A stretch of DNA of 64,000 nucleotides, taken from the NCBI GenBank assembly GCA_963803575.1, contig CAWDMW010000002.1, positions 248,001 to 312,000 on the forward strand, read 5' to 3'. The DNA is from CAWDMW01 sp963803575. Lineage in GTDB: Bacteria; Pseudomonadota; Alphaproteobacteria; Rickettsiales; UBA998. Below the pieces are notes generated by a model. The model worked only from the letters and a program-made list of their open reading frames with translations, had not been told where the DNA came from and did not search any database. The first letter of the stretch is position 1, and each line of letters starts with the position of its first letter. Positions 43,693 through 52,530 of this stretch are shown one piece after another. The position numbers and the translations under genes were made by a program.

Positions 43693-44241
43693 TCATTTAG
43701 AGAGTTGCGTAGTTAAATCGTTTTGTAAAAACGTCTCAATATGCTGTCTCACATCATACTCTTCTACCTTTCCAGCAATCTGAACGCGTAAAGCTGGTTC
43801 TTCGTGAATATCTATCAGCGCACTCCATCCCGCCTTACTGCCTCCCCCAACTTTGATGGGCGGCGCGACATCAAATAACTTACCATATTTATGTGCTATC
43901 TTCGAAACAGTTACCATAAACCCTTCACCACTTCTGTCATGGCGTTCAACCGGAATGCCTATCACGTGGTCTGAATCACGTAAGAAATTAATAAATGTTT
44001 CTTGTTGCTTCTCGTACTGGTGTGAAGCAAAGCCATTTAACGAGGAGTGAAATACTGTAGCTCGCTTGACGGCACCATCACAATCAACATCAGCCATAAT
44101 GAATGCGGAACATGCTCCATGACCAATGCTAATAACAGGTTCCAAAGCATGATTACCAGCTTCTAGATAACCAATTCCACCTTCACCCACCTCTTGATAG
44201 GCACTGTAATGTGTTAAATATTGTTCCAACTTGTCATGCAT
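43693..44241 (-). CDS. Hypothetical protein, 182 residues
   Basis: Unrecognised globular protein with a mixed alpha/beta pattern, e.g. VISIGHGACSAFIMADVDCDG, VIGIPVERHDRSGEGFMVTVSKIA and GWSALIDIHEEPALRVQIAG. It has no signal peptide. The ATG is inside an AT-rich gap 30 bases from the plus-strand ORF region; no strong RBS. Position between two other lineage-specific genes is the only contextual clue. Confidence 0.6.
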   Translation of the reverse strand: MHDKLEQYLTHYSAYQEVGEGGIGYLEAGNHALEPVISIGHGACSAFIMADVDCDGAVKRATVFHSSLNGFASHQYEKQQETFINFLRDSDHVIGIPVERHDRSGEGFMVTVSKIAHKYGKLFDVAPPIKVGGGSKAGWSALIDIHEEPALRVQIAGKVEEYDVRQHIETFLQNDLTTQLSK

Positions 44242-44308
44242 AAAAAGCGTGTATAACCTGATTCAGGTTAATGTTTTATGTATCCGTTGGACTGGCTTAA
44301 GTCGCAGC

Positions 44309-45478
44309 TTATAAGCTATGCTCAGTCTGATTTGCACTGTAAGCCCGCACCTGTTCCAATTGTTCAGCGCGGCTTAGGTGAGACGCTGGCTCTGGTGCGG
44401 ATTGCGCCAGTGCCCGGGGTTGTTGCAGCCGCTCTGCAGACATTGACGATACACTCGTATCGGGTTGTGGCTGCGGCGCATCGGTTTGCATTGCATGATA
44501 CGACGTATTCATCATCTGCCCATAAGTTTGTGCCTGATGTAGTGCTTGTGCCTGCTGTTGAATCACCTGATCGCGTGACACGAGTTCATTTTCCATAACG
44601 CCCGCCAACTGATACGTTTGCATATTCTGATCTGCGAGTGACGCCGCAGTAAACTGCATCGCATCATGCTCGGTACGCGCCTCTCTGACGGATTGCACGC
44701 CTTTATATGCCCCAACAAAAGCCGCTAGAAGTGCTGACGCAATCACAACATTTCTAACTGTCGGGTCTATTTCTAAACCAGCCTTTCCCTGCAATGCGTC
44801 TTTTGCTTTATCAAGCATAGCGTCAATATTTAACTCATCTCCTAACTTGACTAACAGTTTTTCTCCACTTGCAAGATGCTCTGAAGCATCACCTATAAAA
44901 TCGCTGGCCTCAACACCATTCTCTACATGCGTGGATGAGTTATTTACTGTTGAACTAATTGCCTCTAATGTCGCCTGCATTTCCTCAGGAATTTGGGCGT
45001 TATGCTCCTGTGTAGCAGTGGTGATGTTCCCACTAACCTTGGTGATCCGCTCAGCCAGAGATGAGGCATCTCCGCTACCGGACTTAACAAATGTTTGCAC
45101 TTCGCTTAGCAACCCATGAACATCATTATTCACTTTGCCGCCAATCGTGCTAATTTCAGTGATTTTGTCAGACGTCAACCCACCGATCTCACGCATGGCC
45201 TCTTTCGCCGCATCGGCATCAAACCCTGACGGACGTACAATCAGCTTGGAAAGTTGCCCAAGCAATGCGCCCGCAGCCAACGTAATACCACCCTTTTCAA
45301 CAAAACCAATCGCCGCACCTTCTGCCTCATTCGCTCCACGGTAAGGCGCAAAAATCTGTTGCTGCACAGTGGGGTCGGTAAATAATGGCGTATTTTGCGG
45401 AACCATCGTAACAGTCGTTTGCGCCAGATCTTCTTGTAGGGTAGTCCCCGGAATATAGGTATGTGCCTGATTAGACAT
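44309..45478 (-). CDS. Hypothetical membrane-associated protein, 389 residues
   Basis: Unrecognised. From ATG 45478 (GAGG upstream) the protein has a hydrophobic Gly/Ala stretch at about 54-78, long helical segments with heptad-like patterning (about 100-235), and a transmembrane-like segment at about 242-262 (VVIASALLAAFVGAYKGV). The tail is Gln-rich and ends in a charged stretch (SRAEQLEQVRAYSANQTEH). Overall form resembles a tail- or mid-anchored coiled-coil protein. An extended -10 (TGTTATACT, 45522-45514) lies upstream, within a large inverted repeat. Confidence 0.62.
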   Translation of the reverse strand: MSNQAHTYIPGTTLQEDLAQTTVTMVPQNTPLFTDPTVQQQIFAPYRGANEAEGAAIGFVEKGGITLAAGALLGQLSKLIVRPSGFDADAAKEAMREIGGLTSDKITEISTIGGKVNNDVHGLLSEVQTFVKSGSGDASSLAERITKVSGNITTATQEHNAQIPEEMQATLEAISSTVNNSSTHVENGVEASDFIGDASEHLASGEKLLVKLGDELNIDAMLDKAKDALQGKAGLEIDPTVRNVVIASALLAAFVGAYKGVQSVREARTEHDAMQFTAASLADQNMQTYQLAGVMENELVSRDQVIQQQAQALHQAQTYGQMMNTSYHAMQTDAPQPQPDTSVSSMSAERLQQPRALAQSAPEPASHLSRAEQLEQVRAYSANQTEHSL

Positions 45479-45495
45479 AATTCGGTAAGCCTCTA

Positions 45496-45549
45496 TATTG
45501 TCATATATCATCTAGTATAACAGAAGCATATGACAGATATATGACAATA
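45496..45549. repeat. 14-bp inverted repeat between divergent genes
   Basis: TATTGTCATATATC (45496-45509) and its exact reverse complement GATATATGACAATA (45536-45549), separated by 26 bases, in the gap between the leftward 389-residue gene and the rightward murJ. The spacer contains the putative -10 of the leftward gene. A third partial copy (CATATGACA) lies within the spacer. Possible operator or cruciform element; no regulator is identified. Confidence 0.6.
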
Positions 45550-45604
45550 AGGCAGTCGCCCATTATACGTTGCCTTTAACCAGCAATCCGCTTACAAACG
45601 CGCC

Positions 45605-47149
45605 ATGTCCTTGTTTCGCTCTTCTGCAGTCATTGCTGCATTTACCTTATTGTCACGCATTTTCGGTTTTGTACGCGATGTGGTGATTGCCAATATGATG
45701 GGAGCAGGCATGCAGGCGGATGCCTTTTTCATTGCATTTAAAATCCCTAACTTTCTGCGCCGGCTATTTGCCGAGGGTGCTTTCAATGCGGCATTCCTGC
45801 CTATGTTTGCAGGTATGTTAAAAGTGGAAGGCCGTGACCATGCACTTCGTTTCGCATCCAGTATTATGACGTATCTGACACTTATCCTGCTTGTGCTAAC
45901 CACTATAGCCATTATCTTTATGCCCTACGTGGTCAAGGTGATTGCACCCGGATTTCAGCATCACCCGGAACTTTATACCCTCACCATCTCGCTTACACGC
46001 ATCACCTTCCCTTACCTGTTATGCATTTCACTGGTCAGTTTGCTCAGTGGCGTTCTTAACAGCCATGATAAGTTTGCCGCAGTCGCCTTTACACCAGTGC
46101 TTCTCAATATCTGCCTGATTAGCGCCATCCTGATGCTGCCAGAGCATGTAGGAAGTTACGCTTATGCATTGTCAGTCGGTGTGTTAGTTGCTGGTACTGT
46201 GCAGCTAGTATGGTTGATAGCAGTAAACCTGAAATACCGTACGTTTCCAGGCTTCACACGCCCGCAACTAACCCCTGACGTTCGTCGAATGTTGCGTAAT
46301 ATCATGCCTGTTGCCTTTGGTGCGGGCGTGGCACAGGTGAATCAGATGATTGATGTCATATTAGCCACTTACCTGGATAATGCGGTGTCGTTCCTGTATT
46401 ATGCAGATCGGCTATATGAATTGCCATTAGGCGTCATCGGTATTGCGGTAGCCACTGCCATGCTGCCTATGTTATCACGCCATATTCGCGCTGGAGAAAC
46501 ACAACAGGCGATGCACCTTATCGATCAGTCTATTCGCTTTGTACTGTTAATTGGCCTGCCTGCCAGTGTAGCCCTCATCATGCTGGCAGTACCCATCATA
46601 CAAACTATTTACCAGCATGGTGCATTCAGTGCCGCTGATACCCATCAGGTTGCACCTGCACTCATTGCTTATGCGTGCGGGCTTCCGTCATTCCTGCTGA
46701 TTAAAATCTTTGCGAACAGCTTCTTTGCCGCCACAGACACCAAAACACCTGTCAAGATAGCCGTTATCTGTATGTTTACTAACTTAATGCTTAACCTATT
46801 GCTGATTGAGCCACTGGAACATGTGGGGCTGGCGATTGCTACGTCAGTAGCAGGATGGTTAAACGCCTTATTGCTTGGCACCATACTCTACCGCAGAGGC
46901 ACGTTTCACCCTTCATATCATCTGCTTCGCACACTTGGCTGGTATTTACTGGCTTCCTGCGTCATGGCAATTGGCTTATATGGGTTGCACCAGCAGTTGT
47001 TGGCCAACTGGTACCATCAGGGAGTATTCATGCAAAGTGCCGCTACAATGCTACTGGTTATGGCAGGAACCACACTCTATTTCGGACTATTGACTTTCTG
47101 TAATATACTATCTATTAGCGATCTTAAGAAGATGATAAAAAAGTCATAG
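45605..47149 (+). CDS. murJ: Lipid II flippase MurJ
   Basis: Polytopic MOP-superfamily membrane protein, 514 residues, about fourteen transmembrane helices. N-terminus carries the hallmark TLLSRIFGFVRDVVIANMMGAG and DAFFIAFKIPNFLRRLFAEGAFNAAFLPMF. It flips lipid II across the inner membrane for peptidoglycan polymerisation. Stands alone; complements the ftsW-murG-murC cluster 5 kb away. RBS is weak. Confidence 0.96.
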   Translation: MSLFRSSAVIAAFTLLSRIFGFVRDVVIANMMGAGMQADAFFIAFKIPNFLRRLFAEGAFNAAFLPMFAGMLKVEGRDHALRFASSIMTYLTLILLVLTTIAIIFMPYVVKVIAPGFQHHPELYTLTISLTRITFPYLLCISLVSLLSGVLNSHDKFAAVAFTPVLLNICLISAILMLPEHVGSYAYALSVGVLVAGTVQLVWLIAVNLKYRTFPGFTRPQLTPDVRRMLRNIMPVAFGAGVAQVNQMIDVILATYLDNAVSFLYYADRLYELPLGVIGIAVATAMLPMLSRHIRAGETQQAMHLIDQSIRFVLLIGLPASVALIMLAVPIIQTIYQHGAFSAADTHQVAPALIAYACGLPSFLLIKIFANSFFAATDTKTPVKIAVICMFTNLMLNLLLIEPLEHVGLAIATSVAGWLNALLLGTILYRRGTFHPSYHLLRTLGWYLLASCVMAIGLYGLHQQLLANWYHQGVFMQSAATMLLVMAGTTLYFGLLTFCNILSISDLKKMIKKS

Positions 47150-47258
47150 TTGCAAAGAAAAGCACTGCCAAAACTTATTGCATTGCAACATATAGGTTTT
47201 CAAAAACGTGAATTATGTTAGCGTTTATTCATGACATCGTTTGTGTTAAGGAGGAAAC

Positions 47259-47771
47259 ATGTTACATATAGATGAACACGCGGCATCACATTTTCGCGTA
47301 CTAGTTGCTGAGGATGATGCCTATCTACAGCGTATTTTGCAAGATATGCTTGGCATATTCGGGTTTCATAAAGTGACCATGGTGAATAATGGTCGTGAAG
47401 CCATGGATAAGCTGGAAAACTACCGTAGCGGCTTTCGATACGATTTTGTTATCATGGACTGGGAAATGCCTGAAATGAACGGCATTGAGTTTCTGAAAGA
47501 ACTGCGTCAAAGCGAACTTCCTGATTTCACCATTCCTGTTTTGTTTTGCACCAGTATGACGCAAAAGCGACATATCGTAGAAGCGCGTGATCTTGGCGTG
47601 ACAGAATTTTTGGCTAAGCCATTCACTGTGGAACAGCTAGCAGCTAAAATTACCTCACTATTAGTGACAGAACGTAATTTTGTTATTTGTGATGCATTCA
47701 TCGGCCCTTGCCGTCGCAGGCAGGACGTTGCCCTCCCCATGAATCAGGCTGACCGTAGAGCGGCTGCATAA
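47259..47771 (+). CDS. CheY-like response regulator
   Basis: Single-domain receiver with a C-terminal extension, 170 residues. Seen: VLVAEDD (acidic Asp19-Asp20), phospho-acceptor Asp67 in VIMDWEMPEMNG, Thr98/Ser99 switch in LFCTSMT, and Lys120 in LAKPFT. The extension FVICDAFIGPCRRRQD resembles the FxGPDRRR tail of alphaproteobacterial CheY-like proteins. TTAAGGAGGAA is a strong SD. It is followed after 36 bases by a gene with no known domain, probably its output partner. No chemotaxis kinase or flagellar gene is in the window. Confidence 0.88.
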   Translation: MLHIDEHAASHFRVLVAEDDAYLQRILQDMLGIFGFHKVTMVNNGREAMDKLENYRSGFRYDFVIMDWEMPEMNGIEFLKELRQSELPDFTIPVLFCTSMTQKRHIVEARDLGVTEFLAKPFTVEQLAAKITSLLVTERNFVICDAFIGPCRRRQDVALPMNQADRRAAA

Positions 47772-47807
47772 CAACCATACACATACGAACATGATAGGAG
47801 AATCATC

Positions 47808-48296
47808 ATGCCCCAGTCTAATGCACATAGTCAGGAATATGCCATCATCAAAACAGGTCAGGAAACGGCTGAAAAATTCAGAAAGACGATTCATCTGGAT
47901 AAAACCGTCATCCAGATCGCTAATGACCGAATGGTGACGCATCAAAAGGAAATAGCTGCCGGACTTGATGATATCGTACAGGAACTTTGTTCTCTGCTCG
48001 ACAGGTACATGGAAGAAACTAACGATAACCTCAAGGTAGCGACTCGCCGTTTGTTGCTAAGCATCAAAGCACAGGCAGGTATGACAGATCAGCAAGGCAT
48101 AAGCATGGTGGCCAACCTGCTATTTGAGTTGTTCGATGACGGCTATGATTTAAGAAACCACAAAGTGCGCAGCAGCATCAAACTGTACCAGCAGACATTG
48201 CTGGATATGGCGAGGGGTCGCTTAGTGGTTGATACCCCTTCAGCGGTTACAGAGTTGCAAGAACAACTCTACACATTGAATCAACGTATTCGCTAG
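47808..48296 (+). CDS. Hypothetical helical partner of response regulator
   Basis: A 162-residue mostly alpha-helical protein with no named family. Features: a central MVTHQKEIAAGLDDIVQELCSLLDRYMEETNDN and ATRRLLLSIKAQAGMTDQQ, then LLFELFDDGYDLRNH and a C-terminal heptad-like region. TAGGAGAATC is a strong RBS. Its pairing with a CheY-like regulator suggests co-transcription and a shared signal output, perhaps as a phosphotransfer or phosphatase partner. That role is a guess from context only. Confidence 0.72.
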   Translation: MPQSNAHSQEYAIIKTGQETAEKFRKTIHLDKTVIQIANDRMVTHQKEIAAGLDDIVQELCSLLDRYMEETNDNLKVATRRLLLSIKAQAGMTDQQGISMVANLLFELFDDGYDLRNHKVRSSIKLYQQTLLDMARGRLVVDTPSAVTELQEQLYTLNQRIR

Positions 48297-48302
48297 GACG
48301 CC

Positions 48303-48342
48303 CCAAAAAGAGGCCCCTGTCACCAAGCGGTGGCGGGGGCTA
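48303..48342 (-). terminator. Rho-independent terminator
   Basis: GC-rich stem GGTGGCGGGGGCT paired with AGGCCCCTGTCACC. On the minus strand it is followed by CTTTTTGG; on the plus strand no T-run follows. It ends the minus-strand transcript of the candidate ncRNA and/or of nhaA. Confidence 0.75.
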
Positions 48343-48374
48343 TATACGTTGCGCTCTATTTAGGTTCTTGTGTT

Positions 48375-48601
48375 GAACGCTCAATGCTCCCATGTGACGG
48401 GATGGTAGCTCAGTGTGAACCACTATAACCATAGACCATAAAAGCTGTATTTGTTGTTCTCTCCATTCTCCACACTATCAAGTGTTTGACCGTGGAGGTC
48501 TTCCATAAGGTGCGCTTCTGGAAAACTGGGAAGATCATTTACCGTGACTCCCAAAAGAAGAACTGAGTCGCTAACCTACCACACCGCACATGCTACGTTC
48601 A
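48375..48601 (-). ncRNA. Candidate structured non-coding RNA (6S-like topology)
   Basis: The 321-base gap 48297-48617 has no ORF but a long, multi-segment closing stem. GAACG (48375-48379) pairs with CGTTC (48596-48600), CATGTG (48391-48396) with CACATG (48587-48592), CGG with CCG, TGGTAG (48403-48408) with CTACCA (48576-48581) and CTCAGT (48409-48414) with ACTGAG (48562-48567), with an 8-base bulge. Inside are two further hairpins, CTCCAC/GTGGAG (48468-48497) and TCTTCC/GGAAGA (48499-48534). About 26 paired bases in order over 227 bases is unlikely by chance. The rod shape recalls 6S RNA but I could not match its conserved bases. Minus strand preferred because of the terminator. Confidence 0.5.
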
Positions 48602-48617
48602 CCTAATGATAGCAACA

Positions 48618-49859
48618 TCAGCCCGCTGAATTACACGACGACACCACACTATACGGGCTGGCATTCTGCCCTTTCTTCAGGCTGATGCTCAACACAATGC
48701 AAGCCAGAATACCTGAGGCAATAGAGCCAATAATCACACCCAGCTTAGTTTCGGTCATCAGGAACTGGCTGTTCTCATAGGCCAGCCCGCCAATAAACAG
48801 ACTCATGGTAAAACCGATACCGCACATAATGCATATCGCATAAAACTGCATCCATGTGGAACCTTCCGGCTTCTTCACCAGCCCAATTTTGATAAGAATA
48901 AAGGATAGCGTAAAGATACCAATCTGTTTGCCTGCAAATAACCCCAGTGCAATACCCAGTGGCACGGGGTCATAAAGCTGCTCCACAGTAATACCGTCAA
49001 ACTTGATTCCTGCATTGGAAAACGCAAAGATAGGTAGAATAATAAACGCTACCCATGAATGCAGACTATGTTCCGCGCTTTTCAGCATGGATTGCCCGTT
49101 GATTCCCTTCACACGCAACGGAATCAGCATCCCCACAATCACACCGGCAATCGTCGCATGAACACCAGATTTCAGCACCGCAATCCACATAATAATGCCG
49201 ACCACCACATAAAAGGACATGCGATTGACACCACGCAGATTCATCGCAAGCAACAGCACAAAGCAAATAACCGAGATTACCAGCGCCATCATGGAAATAT
49301 GGTCGGTGTAAAACAATGCGATAATCAGCACGGCAATCAGATCATCAATCACCGCCACTGCCGTTAAAAACACTTTCAACCCAATAGGCACACGTGAGCC
49401 AAACAAGGCCAGCAATCCCAGTGCAAACGCAATATCTGTGGCCGCCGGAATCGCCCAGCCGCTAATAGTTTTTTCGTTACCCATATTGAAGTAGACAAAA
49501 ATCAGCGCAGGCAGCGCCACACCACCAATCGCGGCAAAAAATGGCAGCAAGGCCTTATCGCGGCTGGAAAGCTCACCTTCCAGCAATTCACGCTTAATTT
49601 CCATCCCCACCAGAAAAAAGAAAATCGCCATTAACCCGTCATTGATCCATAGCAGCAACGGCTTAGAGATTTTTGCTTCATCACCAAAACCAATGGTGAA
49701 GTAGGTTTGCAAAAACGTATCATACGTATCTGACAGCACCGTGTTGGCACTTATTACAGCCAGAATGGAAGCCAGCATCAGCAATATTCCTCCGGCAGAT
49801 TCCATTGCCAGGAAACGTTGTATCGCGCCTTTGGGTTCAGTTGAGGTGGTTGCGTTCAT
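48618..49859 (-). CDS. nhaA: Na+/H+ antiporter NhaA
   Basis: Inner-membrane antiporter that exports Na+ in exchange for protons. About twelve transmembrane helices. Seen: NDGLMAIFFFLVGMEIKRELLEGEL, WAIPAATDIAFALGLLALFG, and AVAVIDDLIAVLIIALFY with the transport Asp pair. The C-terminal half carries IMCGIGFTMSLFIG. 413 residues, normal. AAGGAT lies upstream of the ATG. Downstream on the same strand is the structured RNA region, then a terminator. Confidence 0.97.
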   Translation of the reverse strand: MNATTSTEPKGAIQRFLAMESAGGILLMLASILAVISANTVLSDTYDTFLQTYFTIGFGDEAKISKPLLLWINDGLMAIFFFLVGMEIKRELLEGELSSRDKALLPFFAAIGGVALPALIFVYFNMGNEKTISGWAIPAATDIAFALGLLALFGSRVPIGLKVFLTAVAVIDDLIAVLIIALFYTDHISMMALVISVICFVLLLAMNLRGVNRMSFYVVVGIIMWIAVLKSGVHATIAGVIVGMLIPLRVKGINGQSMLKSAEHSLHSWVAFIILPIFAFSNAGIKFDGITVEQLYDPVPLGIALGLFAGKQIGIFTLSFILIKIGLVKKPEGSTWMQFYAICIMCGIGFTMSLFIGGLAYENSQFLMTETKLGVIIGSIASGILACIVLSISLKKGQNASPYSVVSSCNSAG

Positions 49860-49980
49860 AACGTGCCTAAATCCTTACATGCTTCACTTAATTGCCAGTA
49901 CCTATAACCTGCCACGAATAGCAGTGCAAGTCTCGGCTTGAGATAAGCATAAAAACCCTGTATAATCGTAAAGGTATTTC

Positions 49981-50008
49981 ATGTTTTATGCATTATTTGA
50001 TAAAACAT
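49981..50008. repeat. 9-bp inverted repeat upstream of small gene
   Basis: ATGTTTTAT and ATAAAACAT separated by 10 bases, 66 bases before the ATG of the 72-residue gene. Could be an operator or a chance AT-rich palindrome. Confidence 0.25.
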
Positions 50009-50073
50009 TTGCATTGTTACTGCAATGCTCACATGTTCGTTTGTACACCTTGCATTAAGTTAAGGCCAACATT

Positions 50074-50292
50074 ATGACTGACAATCAAAACCATACCCTT
50101 GCTACCACAATTTCAGATATCCTGAATATTGCTGAAGAAGGCAAAACATTTGATCGTGACGTGCTGCTTCTTGGAGAAGAAGCTGCGCTAGACAAACACT
50201 CCCCCGGATGGCGCGAAGATGAATGGTTAGACAATTGGGGCGAGGATGACGAAGAGGATTCAAAAGATTCTTCTCCTCAATCCAAAGATTAG
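50074..50292 (+). CDS. Small acidic hypothetical protein, 72 residues
   Basis: Unrecognised; soluble, with a helical N-terminus and an acidic C-terminus (DNWGEDDEEDSKDSS). No signal peptide. TAAGGCC precedes the ATG and a strong terminator follows 16 bases after the stop, which supports an independent transcript. Confidence 0.6.
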   Translation: MTDNQNHTLATTISDILNIAEEGKTFDRDVLLLGEEAALDKHSPGWREDEWLDNWGEDDEEDSKDSSPQSKD

Positions 50293-50308
50293 GGCTTTAA
50301 GTAGCTTC

Positions 50309-50349
50309 AACCTGCTGTAGCAGTAACATCAGCAGGTTGCTCTTTTTTA
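50309..50349 (+). terminator. Rho-independent terminator
   Basis: AACCTGCTG / CAGCAGGTT stem followed by GCTCTTTTTT. Confidence 0.9.
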
Positions 50350-50416
50350 TAGATTGCTTATCATCCAACGCTAATATAGCGTATGCTACTCAACTCATTA
50401 TAGCGAGAATACAAAC

Positions 50417-52078
50417 ATGGCATCAGGCGACACCGTACCACTAGGGCAATTTCTTTTCGATTACCTGCACCAGCAAGGTGTGACCCATGCATTTGGCATC
50501 CCCGGTGACTTTGCTTTGCCGACCTTTCGCTGGCTGGATAAATCACCACTTGAACTCATCACCCTCACCCATGAACCCTCTGTTGGTTTTGCAGCAGATG
50601 GCTACGCACGCATTAACGGTTTAGGTGTGGCTTGTGTAACGTATTGTGTTGGCGGACTGAATATGCTGAATTCAGTCGCGTGTGCCTACGCGGAGAAAAG
50701 CCCTTTGCTGGTGATCTCTGGTGGCCCCTCTCCCTCAGACAGGCAAGCAGACCCGCTACTACACCATAAAGTACGCACCTTTGATACGCAGCGGCGCATT
50801 TTTGAAGAAGTCACCTGCGCCAACACCGTGCTACTTGACCCCGCAACCGCTGCGCAGGAAATTATGCGCGTGGTGGAAGCGGTTAAAACAGAATGCCGCC
50901 CGGGCTACATTGAAGTACCGTTTGATGTGGTTGATTTGCCCGTCACTGTGCCACAAGCCATCACTTCGCCTACACGCATGAGTGACGCCGAGAATCTGGA
51001 TGCGGCCTTGCAGGACGCTGTTGCCATGATTAACGCCGCCACCAACCCGGTGATTATCGCAGATGTAGAATTGCACCGTCATGGGCTTACTGACTTAGCA
51101 TCTGATCTGTCACTTCGCTACAATATCCCCATAGCCTCTACCTTGCTATCCAAAAGCGTTGTAAGCGAGAAAAACCCGCTTTATATCGGAGTCTATAGTG
51201 GAGGGCTGTCAGAACCGGAAACACAAACGTTAGTTGAAGAAAGTGACTGCCTGATGTTGCTGGGCGCATTCATCACCGATGTGTTTATGGGCATGAATAC
51301 CGCACAATTAAGCAAACAACGCTCCATTCTTGCCACCACCGAGAAAACCCGCATTGGCCTAAGGCGCTACGAAGACATAGAGTTACGTGATATGCTGGAA
51401 GGGTTACTGAAAGCCCCCATCACTCCACGCGATACATTTGACAATCCGTTCCAGCTTCGTGATATTCAACCCTATGATACATCACAGAGTGAACAACAAG
51501 TGAAGGTGGAAGGATTCTTCCGCGCTCTGGAACGCCACATGCCAGAAGATGCTACACTTGTGTGTGACACAGGGGATGCATTACTTGGTGCTATAGGCCT
51601 GCGTACCTCCGATCGCAAACGGTTCTTAGCTGATGCGTATTATCTCTCTATGGGGTTTGCCGTACCCGCAGCCATTGGTGCCATAGCCGCACTGGATGAT
51701 TCACGCGTCATTGCCATTGTAGGGGACGGCGCATTCCAAATGACCGGCATAGAACTTTCCACCGCCGCCAAAGAAAACATGAACCCGATTATCTGTATTT
51801 TAAACAATGACGGCTATGGTACACAACGTCATATTATCGACGGAACTTTCAATAATATTCAACCATGGGATTACGCCAAACTACCCGAATTGCTACGCGC
51901 AGGCATCGCTTTTAATTGCCACACCTATGGCGAACTGGAAACCGCCCTGTCAGAAGCTGTCACGCGCACGGACGAAATGGTCATCCTCAACATCGTTGTC
52001 CCACGCGATGATTGCAGCCGCAGCTTAAAACGTTTAGGCGAAGCGCTGGGGAAAATGCGGGATACGGATAAACAATAA
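50417..52078 (+). CDS. ThDP-dependent alpha-keto acid decarboxylase (pyruvate/indolepyruvate type)
   Basis: Cytoplasmic thiamine-diphosphate enzyme, 553 residues, that decarboxylates a 2-keto acid to an aldehyde. Seen: catalytic Glu53 in THEPSVGFAADGYAR, the adjacent His116-His117 pair (LLHHKVRTF) typical of pyruvate and indolepyruvate decarboxylases, and the ThDP/Mg motif VGDGAFQMTGIEL...NNDGYGTQ. Pyruvate, indolepyruvate and phenylpyruvate are all possible substrates; the sequence alone does not decide. The short gap to the terminator upstream suggests its own promoter. Confidence 0.88.
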   Translation: MASGDTVPLGQFLFDYLHQQGVTHAFGIPGDFALPTFRWLDKSPLELITLTHEPSVGFAADGYARINGLGVACVTYCVGGLNMLNSVACAYAEKSPLLVISGGPSPSDRQADPLLHHKVRTFDTQRRIFEEVTCANTVLLDPATAAQEIMRVVEAVKTECRPGYIEVPFDVVDLPVTVPQAITSPTRMSDAENLDAALQDAVAMINAATNPVIIADVELHRHGLTDLASDLSLRYNIPIASTLLSKSVVSEKNPLYIGVYSGGLSEPETQTLVEESDCLMLLGAFITDVFMGMNTAQLSKQRSILATTEKTRIGLRRYEDIELRDMLEGLLKAPITPRDTFDNPFQLRDIQPYDTSQSEQQVKVEGFFRALERHMPEDATLVCDTGDALLGAIGLRTSDRKRFLADAYYLSMGFAVPAAIGAIAALDDSRVIAIVGDGAFQMTGIELSTAAKENMNPIICILNNDGYGTQRHIIDGTFNNIQPWDYAKLPELLRAGIAFNCHTYGELETALSEAVTRTDEMVILNIVVPRDDCSRSLKRLGEALGKMRDTDKQ

Positions 52079-52179
52079 TCACGAGAAGCTGACTATGATT
52101 CGCTTGTTACAACTTGCCAGACATGTGGCTTTTTACTATATGATGAGTATCTATAATATTATTCGTGGGAAGAAAGACA

Positions 52180-52518
52180 ATGACGACAATTGATGAACAG
52201 ATTCAACAGCAAGTTAACCAGCATGATGTAGTGCTATATATGAAAGGCACGTGCCGTCTGCCACAATGCGGCTTTTCTGCATTGGTTGCTGGGATTATGG
52301 AACGTTTGGATGTGGAAGTGCATGACGTGAATATCCTCATGGATCAGGAACTGCGCCAAGGCATCAAAGAATTTTCCGACTGGCCAACCATCCCGCAACT
52401 CTACATTAAAGGTGAGTTTGTTGGCGGTAGTGATATCGTGCGCGAAATGTATGAGGCAGGCGAATTACAAACCATGTTAAAAGATAAAGGCGTGTCTTTC
52501 AAGGAACAAGCAGCTTAA
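52180..52518 (+). CDS. grxD: Monothiol glutaredoxin
   Basis: CGFS-type glutaredoxin that carries Fe-S clusters with glutathione rather than acting as a reductase. Seen: VVLYMKGTCRLPQCGFSALV with active-site Cys30, WPTIPQLYIKGEFVGGSDIV, and the DIVREMYEAGEL tail. It has an extra Cys25 just before the CGFS motif (usual residue here is Pro or similar), an unusual point. 112 residues from ATG 52180 (GGGAAG upstream); a GTG at 52165 is an alternative. Confidence 0.94.
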   Translation: MTTIDEQIQQQVNQHDVVLYMKGTCRLPQCGFSALVAGIMERLDVEVHDVNILMDQELRQGIKEFSDWPTIPQLYIKGEFVGGSDIVREMYEAGELQTMLKDKGVSFKEQAA

Positions 52519-52530
52519 ACTCACTGCTTA

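Noticed and set aside
44278..44598. 106-codon plus-strand ORF
   Set aside because: Antisense to the 3' end of the 389-residue gene; low-complexity Val/Ala-rich translation, no RBS.
48399..48413. tRNA-like 5' motif (GGGATGGTAGCTCAG) on the plus strand
   Set aside because: Resembles a tRNA acceptor/D-arm start, but no anticodon arm or T-arm (GGTTCGA-type) follows within 90 bases; the segment is better explained as one side of the long closing stem.
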